Assembly: GCF_036347055.1 (NCBI RefSeq)
Contig: NZ_CP108882.1
Coordinates: 6,994,001 to 7,058,000 of the forward strand
Direction: 5' to 3'
Length of the DNA stretch: 64,000 nucleotides
Source of the DNA: Streptomyces sp. NBC_00820
GTDB taxonomy: Bacteria > Actinomycetota > Actinomycetes > Streptomycetales > Streptomycetaceae
The translations under genes and the position numbers were made by a program. The stretch's first letter is position 1. Every line of letters starts with the position of its first letter. This document shows, piece after piece, positions 17,382 to 26,230 of this stretch. The notes beneath the pieces were generated by a model. The model was not told the DNA's origin. It did not search any database and worked only from the letters and a program-made list of their open reading frames with translations.

Positions 17382-17563
17382 GTGATCCGCTGCTCCCTGT
17401 GTGTGATTGCCGTGCGCGGCCGGGGCTCCGCCCCCGGCCGCCGACCGGCACGCGTGCCCGCGCGCCGATCCAGGTCGTCACGCCCCGTCCCGCGCCCAGG
17501 GCACCGCCATGTCGGCCCGGTCCCGGTCCCAGTTCCAGTCCCCGTCCCGCGCGCAGGGCGCCG
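17382..17563. repeat. Degenerate direct repeats between two dehydrogenase genes
   Basis: The 182-bp gap holds repeated G/C-rich blocks of the type GCCGTCACGTCGGCCCAGGTCCC, also present as variants inside the 3' end of the upstream dehydrogenase gene (17575-17630). They have no evident secondary function and look like slippage-driven expansion at the gene's end. Confidence 0.5.
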
Positions 17564-18751
17564 TCACGTCGGCCCAGGTCCCGTACCGTGCCGGGGTGCC
17601 GTCACGTCGACCCACGTCCCGCTCGAGGCCGACTCCGCCATCGCGTCCAGCACGGCGGCGCTGTGCACCGCGTCCGCGAGCGTGGCGCCGTACGGCTCGC
17701 CCTCGGCGATCGAGCGCAGGAACCGGTAGGCCTCGATGACCTTCAGGTCGTCGTAGCCCATCGCGTTGGCCGCGCCCGGCTGGAACGCGCCGAACTCGCC
17801 GTCGCCCGGGCCGACGTACACCGTGCTCACCGGCTGGTCCTGGTACGCCGTACCGCGGCTGACACCCAGTTCGTTCATCCGGCGGAAGTCCCAGAACACC
17901 GCGCCCCTGGTGCCGTGCACCTCGAAGCCGTAGGCGTTCTGTTCGCCGACCGAGACCCGGCAGGCCTCCAGCACGCCTCGGGCGCCGGAGGCGAAGCGCA
18001 GCAGGCAGCCTGCGTAGTCCTCGTTCTCGACCGGGCCCGGCTCGCCGCCGGAGGCGAGGGCGTGACCGGCGGTGGCGCCCGTCGGACGGGGCCGCTCCGG
18101 GACGAAGACGGCCGTGTCGGCGGTGAGGGAGACGATGTCGCCGAGCAGGAAGCGGGCCAGGTCGGCACCGTGCGAGGCGAGGTCGCCGAGCACCCCGCTG
18201 CCCCCGCGCTCCCGCTCGTAGCGCCAGGTCAGGGCGGCGTCGGGGTGGGCCGCGTAGTCGCTGAACAGGCGGACGCGCGCATGGGTGACCCTGCCGATCT
18301 CGCCGGAGGCGATCAGCGCTCGGGCGGTCTCCACGGCGGGCGCGGAACGGTAGTTGAAGCCGACCGTGCCCTGTACGCCGGCCTTGGCGACCGCGTCGGC
18401 CACCGCTCGGGCGTCCGCGCCGGTCAGCCCGACCGGCTTCTCGATCCAGAGGTGCTTGCCCGCCTCGGCCATGGCCACGCCGATCTCCCGGTGCAGGAAG
18501 TTCGGGGACGTGACGCTGACGGCCCCGACACGCGGATCGGCGGCCACCTCACGCCAGTCGCGGGTGGCCGACACGAACCCGTACCGCTCCGCGGCCTCCT
18601 CGGCCCGGCCCGGTACCGGCTCGGCGACCGTCACCAGCTCGGGACGCAGGGGCAGACGCGGATAGTGGTGCCGGACGCGGGCGTACGCCTGGGTGTGCAC
18701 CCGGCCCATCCAGCCGAACCCGACGACAGCGACACCGAGCGCTTCCACCAT
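17564..18751 (-). CDS. Gfo/Idh/MocA-family oxidoreductase
   Basis: A 395-residue NAD(P)-dependent dehydrogenase with Rossmann motif GFGWMGRVHTQAY (residues ~11-23), EKP (residues ~104-106) and a C-terminal substrate domain with GSGVLGDLASHGADLARFLLGD, where the Asp and His are the usual catalytic pair. It is longer than its downstream neighbour and belongs to the glucose-fructose oxidoreductase-like branch. The ATG at 18751 is preceded by GAGGGG. The last ~15 residues are encoded by the degenerate repeat zone and may be variable. Role in sugar or cyclitol catabolism is inferred from the adjacent IolG-like gene. Confidence 0.85.
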   Translation of the reverse strand: MVEALGVAVVGFGWMGRVHTQAYARVRHHYPRLPLRPELVTVAEPVPGRAEEAAERYGFVSATRDWREVAADPRVGAVSVTSPNFLHREIGVAMAEAGKHLWIEKPVGLTGADARAVADAVAKAGVQGTVGFNYRSAPAVETARALIASGEIGRVTHARVRLFSDYAAHPDAALTWRYERERGGSGVLGDLASHGADLARFLLGDIVSLTADTAVFVPERPRPTGATAGHALASGGEPGPVENEDYAGCLLRFASGARGVLEACRVSVGEQNAYGFEVHGTRGAVFWDFRRMNELGVSRGTAYQDQPVSTVYVGPGDGEFGAFQPGAANAMGYDDLKVIEAYRFLRSIAEGEPYGATLADAVHSAAVLDAMAESASSGTWVDVTAPRHGTGPGPT

Positions 18752-18895
18752 GACAGCCCCTCGTCCGACCGGTCCCTCTCCTGCCCGGGCCACCTTTGTG
18801 CGGACATGGCCGGGTGTCAACATCCCCACCGGCGGCGGACGCGTCGGGCCCGGGACGGGTGGCGGGCGTGCCGGGCGCGGGTGATCGTGGGGAGC

Positions 18896-19411
18896 ATGGC
18901 TGACTCCACGGCGGCCGCCGGCGAGCCCCGCCGGGGGCACGACACGCGCGAGGCCATCCTGTTCGGCGGGGTGTACGGCGCCGTCCTCGCCAGCGCGATG
19001 GTCGCCGCGCTCAGCCAGCACGGCCACAACTCCGCCGGCAGCCGCCGCTACGACGCCGCGTGGCTGCTGGTCACCGCGCTCGCCTCGGCCCTCGCCCACG
19101 GCTACGCCCACTACATCGCCGAGCGCGCCCCGAACCATCGCGGGGCCGTCCTGCGCAGCCTCGCCGCCGAATGGCCCCTGGTCGTGACCGTCCTGCCGAC
19201 CGTCCTGCTGCTGGCGGGCGGCGGCTGGGGCTGGTGGCCGTCGGACCAGGTGGAGTACCCGGCGTTCGCTCTCAACATCGCGATCCTCTTCGCCCTCGGG
19301 GTGATCACCGCCCGTCGGGCCGAGCGGAGTTGGCCGGGCGCGGTGCTCACCGGCCTGGTGGACGCGCTGCTGGGCGTCATCGTGGTGGTGGCGAACGCGT
19401 TCATCCATTGA
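18896..19411 (+). CDS. Small integral membrane protein
   Basis: A 171-residue protein with a short polar N-terminus and four hydrophobic segments (about residues 22-42, 55-72, 93-115 and 125-165 in two helices). No catalytic motif or named domain is recognised. The ATG at 18896 follows GGGGAG; an in-frame GTG 15 bp upstream is an alternative. It is divergent from the Gfo/Idh/MocA gene. Function unknown. Confidence 0.7.
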   Translation: MADSTAAAGEPRRGHDTREAILFGGVYGAVLASAMVAALSQHGHNSAGSRRYDAAWLLVTALASALAHGYAHYIAERAPNHRGAVLRSLAAEWPLVVTVLPTVLLLAGGGWGWWPSDQVEYPAFALNIAILFALGVITARRAERSWPGAVLTGLVDALLGVIVVVANAFIH

Positions 19412-19474
19412 CCCGTACGGCCCTTTCACCTCCCTTCGCCAGGTACTCGGCGCGGGGTTGGGCATGCAGTCGGT

Positions 19475-20572
19475 ATGACCACCGAAGACACCACAGCCGC
19501 GCCGGGTGCGCGTGTGCGCGCCGCGACCCGAGCCGTCGTTTCCGAGGACACCGCCGGCGCGATGGGCCGGGCTGCCGTACCCGGGGATGTCGCGGGCGCG
19601 ATGGGCCGGGCTGCCGTACCCGGGGATGTCGCGGGCGCGATGGGCCGGGCCGTCGTACCCGAGGACGGTGCGGGCGCGGGGGACCGAGGTGCCGTACCCG
19701 AGGACGCCGTCGGCGCGGTGACCCGGCAGGTTCTCGACGGCCTGCGCGCCACCGGGGACGACCGCCTGCGCGAGCTGCTCACCGCGCTCGTCCGCCATCT
19801 GCACGGCTTCGCGCGCGAGACGCGGCTGACCCAGGGGGAGTGGGAGCGGGCGATCGGGTTCCTCACGGCCACCGGACAGGCCTGCACGGACACCCGGCAG
19901 GAGTTCGTGATGCTCTCCGACGTCCTCGGCCTGTCGATGCTGGTCGAGACGTTGCACGAGCACGGTGCGCCCGGCGCCACCGAGTCCACGGTGCTCGGCC
20001 CCTTCCACATGACGGCGTCCCCGCCGCGAGCCCTCGGCGCCACCATCGACCTGGTGGGCGGCGGCGAGCCCTGCGTGGTCAGCGGCCGGATCCGCTCCGC
20101 CGACGGCACCCCGCTGCCCGGCGCCGTCCTCGACGTCTGGCAGGCGGACGGCCACGGCTTCTACGACGTCCAGCGCCCGGACGTCCAGCCGCCCGGCAAC
20201 GGGCGCGGCCTGTTCACCGCCGACGGCGAGGGACGCTTCCGCTTCCGCACCTGCGTGCCGAGCGCGTACCCCGTCCCCACCGACGGCCCCGTGGGCGCGC
20301 TGCTGCACGCCACCGGCAGGCACCCCTACCGCCCCCCGCACATCCACTTCATCGCCACCGCCGAAGGGCACGCCCCGCTCACCACCCACATCTTCGTGGC
20401 GGGTGGTGCGTACCTGGACTCGGACGTGGTGTACGCGGTGAAGGACAGCCTGGTGCGGGACTTCACCCCGACCGACGACCCCTCCCTGGCGCGGGAGTAC
20501 GGCGTGGCGAACCCCTTCCGGCACGCCCGCTTCGACCTGGTGCTGGAGCGCGAGGCGGGCGAGGGGACGTAG
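19475..20572 (+). CDS. Intradiol ring-cleavage dioxygenase with repeat-expanded N-terminus
   Basis: A 365-residue protein whose last ~285 residues are an intradiol dioxygenase, closest in layout to hydroxyquinol/catechol 1,2-dioxygenases: an N-terminal helical dimerisation part, then the beta core. The Fe(III) ligands are visible as Tyr in HGFYDVQ, Tyr in SAYPVPTDGPVG and two His in RPPHIHF. It would open a dihydroxy- or trihydroxybenzene ring between the hydroxyls. The first ~80 residues are unusual: four tandem copies of a 13-residue unit (GAMGRAAVPGDVA) encoded by 39-bp DNA repeats. The start at 19475 could be a true start, or translation may begin further in, near VTRQVLDGL. Confidence 0.88.
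   Translation: MTTEDTTAAPGARVRAATRAVVSEDTAGAMGRAAVPGDVAGAMGRAAVPGDVAGAMGRAVVPEDGAGAGDRGAVPEDAVGAVTRQVLDGLRATGDDRLRELLTALVRHLHGFARETRLTQGEWERAIGFLTATGQACTDTRQEFVMLSDVLGLSMLVETLHEHGAPGATESTVLGPFHMTASPPRALGATIDLVGGGEPCVVSGRIRSADGTPLPGAVLDVWQADGHGFYDVQRPDVQPPGNGRGLFTADGEGRFRFRTCVPSAYPVPTDGPVGALLHATGRHPYRPPHIHFIATAEGHAPLTTHIFVAGGAYLDSDVVYAVKDSLVRDFTPTDDPSLAREYGVANPFRHARFDLVLEREAGEGT
19557..19714 (+). repeat. 39-bp tandem repeats at the 5' end of the dioxygenase gene
   Basis: Four consecutive 39-bp copies encode GAMGRAAVPGDVA and its variants. The first two copies are nearly exact at DNA level; later ones diverge. The period keeps the reading frame. Confidence 0.85.
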
Positions 20573-20600
20573 GGGCGCGCGGAGGAAGGGGGAGCCGGCC

Positions 20601-21179
20601 TCAGCGGCCGGCGCGTACCCCGTCCAGCGCGATCGACAGGACACGGTCGCGCTGGGCGTCGTCCTCGAACGCGGTGGCCGTGATGCCGGCGACCATGCGC
20701 AGCAGGTCGCCGAAGTCCATGTCCTTGCGGGCCACGCCCTCCCGCTGGGCGCGCTCCAGGAGGGGACCGCCGGCCGAGTACATCGAGTCGCGGCAGGCGG
20801 TGAAGATGTCGGACTCGCCGTCGAGGGCCTCGCGGACCGCGCGCTTGGTGACCATGTAGCCGGCGAACCGCCTCAGCCACGCGGTCAGCGCCTCCCACGG
20901 CTCCCGGTCGGCGACCTCCACGGAGGCCTGGCAAAGGGCGTTGACCTCGTCCGCGTAGACGCTCTCGAAGAGGTCGCGGCGGTTGGGGAAGTTCCGGTAC
21001 AGGGTGCCGATGCCGACGCCGGCCCTGCGGGCGATGTCCTCCAGGGAGGCGTCGGCGCCGTGCTCGGCGAAGGCCTCGCGGGCGGCCGCGAGGAGGGCGT
21101 CGTAGTTGCGGGCCGCGTCCTTACGGTGCGGCCGGCGGGACGCGACGATCTCGCTGACGGGGAACGGCGTGGCCGTCAC
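20601..21179 (-). CDS. TetR-family transcriptional repressor
   Basis: A 192-residue regulator with the N-terminal HTH ASLEDIARRAGVGIGTLYRNF (residues ~43-63), followed by an AcrR/SACE_7040-like ligand domain. It is divergent from the MFS exporter gene at 21440, with dyads in between, the usual arrangement for a drug-responsive efflux repressor. It converges with the dioxygenase gene (28-bp gap), so it is not part of that unit. Confidence 0.9.
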   Translation of the reverse strand: MTATPFPVSEIVASRRPHRKDAARNYDALLAAAREAFAEHGADASLEDIARRAGVGIGTLYRNFPNRRDLFESVYADEVNALCQASVEVADREPWEALTAWLRRFAGYMVTKRAVREALDGESDIFTACRDSMYSAGGPLLERAQREGVARKDMDFGDLLRMVAGITATAFEDDAQRDRVLSIALDGVRAGR

Positions 21180-21207
21180 TGATGCCTCCCGGGGGAACAG
21201 GTTGAAA

Positions 21208-21246
21208 CGGAGGTGCGCCTCCGCTACAGTGGAGGGGTACCTCCAC
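21208..21246. promoter_or_regulatory. Twin dyads GGAGG-N4-CCTCC, probable TetR operators for the MFS gene
   Basis: Two perfect dyads share the GGAGG-N4-CCTCC core: CGGAGG-N4-CCTCCG at 21208-21223 and GTGGAGG-N4-CCTCCAC at 21229-21246, centred 22 bp apart. They lie just upstream of the TetR start and in the long leader of the MFS gene. Confidence 0.75.
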
Positions 21247-21439
21247 TTTACCAGTGGGGGGCTGTGTGGCCACGGGCGGTCATGCCCGGACCCCGACCTC
21301 CCCCTCGCCTTCTTGGCTTCCTCGTCTTCCTCGTCTTTCTTCTCTCACCCGTGTGGCACGGGACCGCGCCGGAAGCGCGGCCCGTCCCCGGTCCCGTACA
21401 CGCAAACCCTCCGCGTCCTGACTCCGGAGAGGCTCCTCC

Positions 21440-22870
21440 ATGCCCCGCAAGTCCTCCCGCCTCACCTTCGCGGTCCTCGCGACAGGTGCGGGCGTCTTCT
21501 CCATGCTGCAGTCGCTGGTCGCACCGGCCCTGCCGACCGTCCAGCACGCCCTGCACACCTCGCAGTCCACCGCGACCTGGGTGATGACGGCCTACCTGCT
21601 GTCCGCCTCGGTCTTCACCCCCATCCTCGGCCGCGTCGGCGATCTCGTCGGCAAGAAGCGCACCCTCGTGGCGGTCCTGGTGGCCGTCCTCGCGGGCTGC
21701 CTCATCGCCGCGCTCGCCCCGACCATCGGCGTGCTGATCGTCGCCCGGGTGGTCCAGGGCGTCGGCGGCGCCCTCTTCCCGCTCGCCTTCGGCATCATCC
21801 GGGACGAGTTCGCGCCGTCCGAGGTGAGCGGCAGCATCAGCAACCTGTCCGCGGTGATCGCCGCGGGCGGCGGCGTCGGCATGGTTGCCGCAGGCCCCAT
21901 CGTCTCCGCCCTCGACTACCGGTGGCTGTTCTGGATCCCCGTGGCCGTCGTCGCCGCGACGATCCTGATAGCCCTGCGCTATGTCCCCGAGTCCCCCAAG
22001 CGTGCGCAGGGGACGGTCAGTTGGCTCGGCGCCGCCCTGCTGTCGGCGTGGCTGGTGGCGCTCCTGCTCCCGCTCAGCCAGGCCACACGATGGGGCTGGG
22101 GCTCCGCGAAGACCCTCGGCCTGTTCGCCGCCGCCGTGGCGCTGTTCGCGCTGTGGCTCACGACCGAGTCGCGCTCCCGCAGTCCGCTGATCGACTTGCG
22201 CGTGATGCGACTGCCCACGGTGTGGACGACCAACGCGGCCGCCCTGCTCTTCGGTGCGGGCATGTACGCGATCTGGTCCTTCCTGCCGGGCTTCGTCCAG
22301 ATGCCGTCCGCGGCCGGCTACGGCTTCGGCGCGAGCGTCACCGAGTCCGGGCTGCTCATGCTGCCGATGCTGATCGCGATGTTCGCCTCCGGCATCCTCT
22401 CGGGGCGCCTGGAACCCCGCCTCGGCGCCAAGGTGCTGCTCACCACCGGCGCCGCGCTCGGCGCGCTCGCCTGCGGCTTCCTGACCTTCTGGCATGACGA
22501 GCAGTGGCAGATAGCCGTCGTCGCGGGCCTGTTCGGCCTCGGCATCGGACTGGCCTTCTCCTCCATGGCCAACCTCATCGTCGGCAGCGTCCCGCCCGAG
22601 CAGACCGGCGCCGCGACCGGCATGAACGCCAACATCCGCACCATCGGCGGCTCCATCGGCGCCGCGCTCACCAGCGTCCTGGTCACCGGCCGGCTCCAGC
22701 CCTCCGGACTGCCGTACGCCTCCGGCTACACCCACGGCTGGGCCCTCCTCGCCCTGCTCTGCCTCGCCGCGGCCGGCGCCGCCCTCCTGGTCCCGGTGCG
22801 CCGCACCGCCGGCCGCGTGGTCGACCCCGTTCCCGCGGAGGCGGCATCGGCACCCGTGCGCGTGCGGTAG
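21440..22870 (+). CDS. MFS drug-efflux transporter (DHA2/EmrB-QacA type)
   Basis: A 476-residue membrane protein with about 14 predicted helices, motif A-like GRVGDLVGKKR between helices 2 and 3 (residues ~64-74) and the antiporter motif C region GGGVGMVAAGPIV in helix 5. It should export hydrophobic compounds using the proton gradient. Regulation is probably by the divergent TetR protein through the dyads at 21208-21246, leaving a ~190-nt untranslated leader. Confidence 0.88.
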   Translation: MPRKSSRLTFAVLATGAGVFSMLQSLVAPALPTVQHALHTSQSTATWVMTAYLLSASVFTPILGRVGDLVGKKRTLVAVLVAVLAGCLIAALAPTIGVLIVARVVQGVGGALFPLAFGIIRDEFAPSEVSGSISNLSAVIAAGGGVGMVAAGPIVSALDYRWLFWIPVAVVAATILIALRYVPESPKRAQGTVSWLGAALLSAWLVALLLPLSQATRWGWGSAKTLGLFAAAVALFALWLTTESRSRSPLIDLRVMRLPTVWTTNAAALLFGAGMYAIWSFLPGFVQMPSAAGYGFGASVTESGLLMLPMLIAMFASGILSGRLEPRLGAKVLLTTGAALGALACGFLTFWHDEQWQIAVVAGLFGLGIGLAFSSMANLIVGSVPPEQTGAATGMNANIRTIGGSIGAALTSVLVTGRLQPSGLPYASGYTHGWALLALLCLAAAGAALLVPVRRTAGRVVDPVPAEAASAPVRVR

Positions 22871-22915
22871 TGTTGACCTGCGTGATCACGCGGAACGCTC
22901 CGTGTGAGACCGCAA

Positions 22916-22977
<62 letters not shown>

Positions 22978-22989
<12 letters not shown>

Positions 22990-23068
22990 CTCGTGAGAGT
23001 CGCAGTTCAGGGGCCGTTTCGGAGAAATCCGAGGCGGCCCCTGAATCGTTTTCGGGGACCGGTTGGGG
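22978..23068 (+). repeat. Left copy of 91-bp direct repeat (putative attL) at tRNA-Pro
   Basis: It starts 11 bases before the discriminator end of tRNA-Pro and runs through the tRNA terminator. It matches 37335-37425 at 88 of 91 positions (mismatches at 23032, 23034 and 23064). Together the two copies bracket the RiPP operon. Confidence 0.85.
23006..23045 (+). terminator. tRNA-Pro terminator hairpin
   Basis: Perfect 11-bp arms (23006-23016 and 23035-23045) followed by TCGTTTT, just after the tRNA. An equivalent hairpin is in the second repeat copy at 37363-37402. Confidence 0.85.
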
Positions 23069-23174
23069 ACAGCCTGCCTTGACCGAGTCAGCGGGCGGAC
23101 GAGGCGCCGGGTCGCGAACCTGACAGCCGATGTCGGTGGGGCAAGCCCCGCCCAGGGTGCGCAGCGCGGGGTGC

Positions 23175-23480
23175 GGGTCGGGCCTGTACGTGCCGTCCGA
23201 CCCGGGCGGCCCCGACGAGCACGCCAAGCACGGCCAGCTTCTGGTCTCGATCGGCAAGATGTTCGAGAAGGGGCAGAAGATGGGCACCGGTCAGTGCAAC
23301 GTCAAGCGGTACAACCGCCAGCTGCGTGACCTGATCATCTCCGGGCGCGCCAAGCCCAGCTTCGTGGTGTCCCACGAGTTGCCGCTGGAGCAGGCCCCGC
23401 AGGCGTACGAGAAGTTCGACAAGCGGATCGAGGGCTACACCAAGGTGGTGCTGCACCCCGGTCACGACCTCGCCGCCTGA
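23175..23480 (+). pseudogene. C-terminal remnant of a zinc-dependent (formaldehyde-type) dehydrogenase
   Basis: About 100 codons encode the end of a medium-chain Zn-alcohol dehydrogenase: GKMFEKGQKMGTGQCNVKRY, then RAKPSFVVSHELPLEQAPQAYEKFDKRI and GYTKVVLHP. These are hallmark C-terminal blocks of glutathione-independent formaldehyde dehydrogenases. The upstream catalytic domain (Cys/His zinc ligands, Rossmann fold) is absent: similarity stops abruptly near 23175 and no start with a ribosome site is apparent. It lies just inside the left island border, so it is probably a leftover from an earlier recombination or insertion. Confidence 0.8.
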
Positions 23481-23954
23481 GGCACGGGTCCGGGCACGCG
23501 CGGGTGCGCAGGGGGTCAGTGCAGCGGCACTGACCCCCTGCGCACCCGCGCGTGCCTCGTGCGGTGGTGGAGTGGCTTGTTTGCGATCGGGATCGATTTC
23601 GAGAGTGGAGTGCGCGCGAGCCGCTGGGGCTACCGCCGGTTACATGATGAAACCGCTCAAGTAGATTGCGTTTCACTGATCGCGGGGCGCCGGCGGATTT
23701 CGGCCGGGCGCTAACTGTTGTCCAGCAAACGGGAAGCGATAATGATCCGGGAGGCCGGCCCTATATCGCCCCGCGCCGTCATGGTTCGTCAAGCGGATCA
23801 CCAAGGATTCCAAAAGCGGTCCAATCGGGCACCGCTCGTTGAAGTCGGTACAGACTGTTGACGCGGCCATTACACGGCAGACACAATCCTCCCCGGTGGA
23901 CGCGGGTAGCGATGCCCCACCATCGAGAGGCGTACGATCCTGCGAAGGGGCGAT
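23481..23954 (+). other. Upstream region of the RiPP operon
   Basis: The first part holds the 29-bp hairpin at 23494-23555. The remaining ~400 bp are noticeably richer in A/T than the surroundings (for example near 23640-23740) and should contain the operon's promoter. I found no gene and no regulator-box repeat that I would defend. AAGGGG before 23955 is the ribosome site of the first biosynthetic gene. Confidence 0.6.
23494..23555 (+). terminator. Perfect 29-bp stem hairpin
   Basis: Arms at 23494-23522 and 23527-23555 are exact reverse complements with a 4-nt loop, starting 14 bp after the dehydrogenase remnant's stop. Its length and perfection suggest a strong bidirectional terminator shielding the RiPP operon from read-through. 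Confidence 0.88.
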
Positions 23955-26135
23955 ATGCAAACGATCGACCGTGCACCTCTGATGGAGATAAGACCCCGGC
24001 TGCGTAATGACGTGGTATTCCTTCGCGTCGACACCGGAATCTATCTCAGAAGTTCAGAGACTTCCTGCGTCCTCAAAGGCGCCGGCGCGTATGAGTGGAT
24101 GTCCGTCCTCGGCCCGCGAATGACCGGCGAATCCAGCATCGCCGAATTATGTGATGGGCTGGACGACAGCCGTCGTATAACCGCCGTCGGACTGATACGC
24201 ACCCTGCTCGACCGGGGCTTCGCCCGCGCCGTTCCGCGTCCTGACGTGCAGGTGCTGCCGGCCGCCGTATCGGATCTGTTCGCGCCGCAGATCAACTTCG
24301 TGGAACATTTCATGCACGCGGACCAGCGGACGCCGCAGGAACTCTTCGCGCGGTTCCGCTCCTCCCGGATCCTGGTCAGCGGACCGCCCGGGAGCGTCGC
24401 GGCGGCAGCGGTGCGCGGCCTGTTGCGCAACGGACTGGCCGAGACCACGCTGGACGACGCCGCGTGGGGATCGGAATTCGACACCGAGACGGCTCGGCTC
24501 GCGGAAGCGGGCGCACCGGCACACGTCGTCGTGCTGCCGTCGACCCCCGAGGATCTGACGCCGTACGACGTCGTGGTGGCCGTGGCCGACGGCTCGCGCG
24601 GCGGTGCGCTGCTCGAACTGACCGAACGGCTGCACGGCGCCCTGCGGGGCCCGCGCCTGGTCCCGGTGGTGGCCGACCGGGACCACGTGGTGCTCGGGCC
24701 GGTCTCCGGACCCGCGGAGCAGCCCTGCTGGGTGTGCGCGCGGCTTCGGCTGTCCGCCAACTCCGATCCCCGGCTCATGGCCGACTTCTGGCGCGCGATG
24801 GCGATCGGCCCGACCGGCGGTGAGGCCCCGAACGCCGGTGACACCCCCGGCGGCAGCACGGTGGCGCAGTCCATGGCCGGCAACGCCGTCGCGTTCGAGG
24901 TCTTCCGGCTGCGCACCGGCCAGTTGCGGCCGGACGACGAGCGGCACGCCGTGATCCAGGACCTGACCACACTCGAGTCCGGCCGCGAACGGGTGCTGCC
25001 GCACCCCGGATGCCCGATGCGGCACCAGCGGGTGGAGCCCGACGACGCCGTACGCCCGCCCGCCGACGACAGTGACGCCTATGGGCGAGCGGCTGTTCTG
25101 GTCTCCCCGGAATTCGGTCTGCTGTCCGGCTGGACGGACGACTCGATCCGGCAGATCCCGCTCAAGACCGGCCGGGTGCGGCTCGGGCCGGCCGGATCGC
25201 CGGCCGACGAAGCGCGCGAGATCGCCGCGTTCGACGCCGACACCGTCCTGGTCGCCCGCACACGCGCGGTGCAGGCGGCGGTCGTCTGCTACCTGGGCAG
25301 GCTCGGGCCCTCCGGGCTGCCGGACCAGGCCGGCCCGGCCGCCCCCCTGGACGGGGACGTGGTGCCGGCCGAGCGGCTCGCCCTGTTCAGCGGCCTGCCC
25401 GTAGCCGAGGAGGACCCGGCAACGCGGGCCCGGCTGTCCGCCGTGTCCCTGCACGACGGCAGCCATTGGCAGGTGCCGGCCGCGGCCGTCCACCCGCTCT
25501 CCCCGGCCAACTCCCGGCTGCTGTTCGAGCCGAGCCCCGCGGGCGCGGCGGCCGGCTGGACTGTGGCGGACGTACAGGAACGCGGGCTGTGCTCGGCGCT
25601 GGCGCAGCGCGGGCTCGTCCGCGCGATCCGCGGCGAGGAACCGGCCCTGCCGCTCACCGAGGAGTGGCTGGCCGGCGACGACGAGACGGCCTTCGCGCTC
25701 GGCAGTCTGCGGCACATCGGCCGAACCGCCCGCCTCTACGCGCTGCCCGGCGCCGCACCGGCCTTCGCGGTGCTCGCGGTGGTCGAGGGCGCCGATGGCG
25801 GCGCGGTCGACTGGGCGACGGGCTCGGCGCTGTCGGTACGGGCCGCCGTACGCGAGGCGGTGCGGGACGCCGTCGGACTCGCCGTCGGCCGGCACTACGA
25901 GGGCGCGCCCCTGGACCCGGGCGACCCGCTCGTGGCCGACTTCGACCCCAGGACCCTCGCCGAGGGCGACGCGAAGGCCGAGTGGTCCTTCGACCAGCCC
26001 GGGATGCCGATGCCCGAAGCGCTCGGCCGACTGGACGCCGACGGCACGCGTGTCCTGTTCGCCGACACGACCCCCATCGACCTGAGCGCGGTCCGCGCCA
26101 TGGTCACCGGAACGATCCTGCTCGCCGAGAAGTAG
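23955..26135 (+). CDS. RiPP leader-binding / cyclodehydratase partner protein (ocin-ThiF-like)
   Basis: A 726-residue protein that opens the RiPP operon. Residues ~10-90 resemble a PqqD-like winged-helix (RRE) that would bind the precursor leader. Residues ~120-330 form an E1/ThiF-like part with ILVSGPPGSV in place of the usual nucleotide loop and CWVC (about residue 258), a likely zinc pair. The C-terminal ~350 residues have degenerate YcaO-like patterns (VADVQERGLCSALAQRGL; ATGSALSVRAAVREAV). In thiopeptide and goadsporin-type pathways such proteins deliver the precursor to the YcaO cyclodehydratase. Codon 65 (24147-24149) is TTA, the rare leucine codon read by bldA tRNA in Streptomyces, so translation may be developmentally gated. 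The first ~80 codons are also A/T-rich for this genome. Confidence 0.82.
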   Translation: MQTIDRAPLMEIRPRLRNDVVFLRVDTGIYLRSSETSCVLKGAGAYEWMSVLGPRMTGESSIAELCDGLDDSRRITAVGLIRTLLDRGFARAVPRPDVQVLPAAVSDLFAPQINFVEHFMHADQRTPQELFARFRSSRILVSGPPGSVAAAAVRGLLRNGLAETTLDDAAWGSEFDTETARLAEAGAPAHVVVLPSTPEDLTPYDVVVAVADGSRGGALLELTERLHGALRGPRLVPVVADRDHVVLGPVSGPAEQPCWVCARLRLSANSDPRLMADFWRAMAIGPTGGEAPNAGDTPGGSTVAQSMAGNAVAFEVFRLRTGQLRPDDERHAVIQDLTTLESGRERVLPHPGCPMRHQRVEPDDAVRPPADDSDAYGRAAVLVSPEFGLLSGWTDDSIRQIPLKTGRVRLGPAGSPADEAREIAAFDADTVLVARTRAVQAAVVCYLGRLGPSGLPDQAGPAAPLDGDVVPAERLALFSGLPVAEEDPATRARLSAVSLHDGSHWQVPAAAVHPLSPANSRLLFEPSPAGAAAGWTVADVQERGLCSALAQRGLVRAIRGEEPALPLTEEWLAGDDETAFALGSLRHIGRTARLYALPGAAPAFAVLAVVEGADGGAVDWATGSALSVRAAVREAVRDAVGLAVGRHYEGAPLDPGDPLVADFDPRTLAEGDAKAEWSFDQPGMPMPEALGRLDADGTRVLFADTTPIDLSAVRAMVTGTILLAEK

Positions 26136-26230
26136 CGCGGCGGCGAGCCGGCCCGCGCCCCCGAGGCGCGCCACGGTTCTCGGAACACAGGTTCCGGGTG
26201 CACATCCCACATCACGAAGGGAGGATCGCC

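Noticed and set aside
17382..17563. Attachment site or origin-like repeats between the two dehydrogenase genes
   Set aside because: The repeats are degenerate and extend into the coding end of the gene; no pairing partner or recombinase was found.
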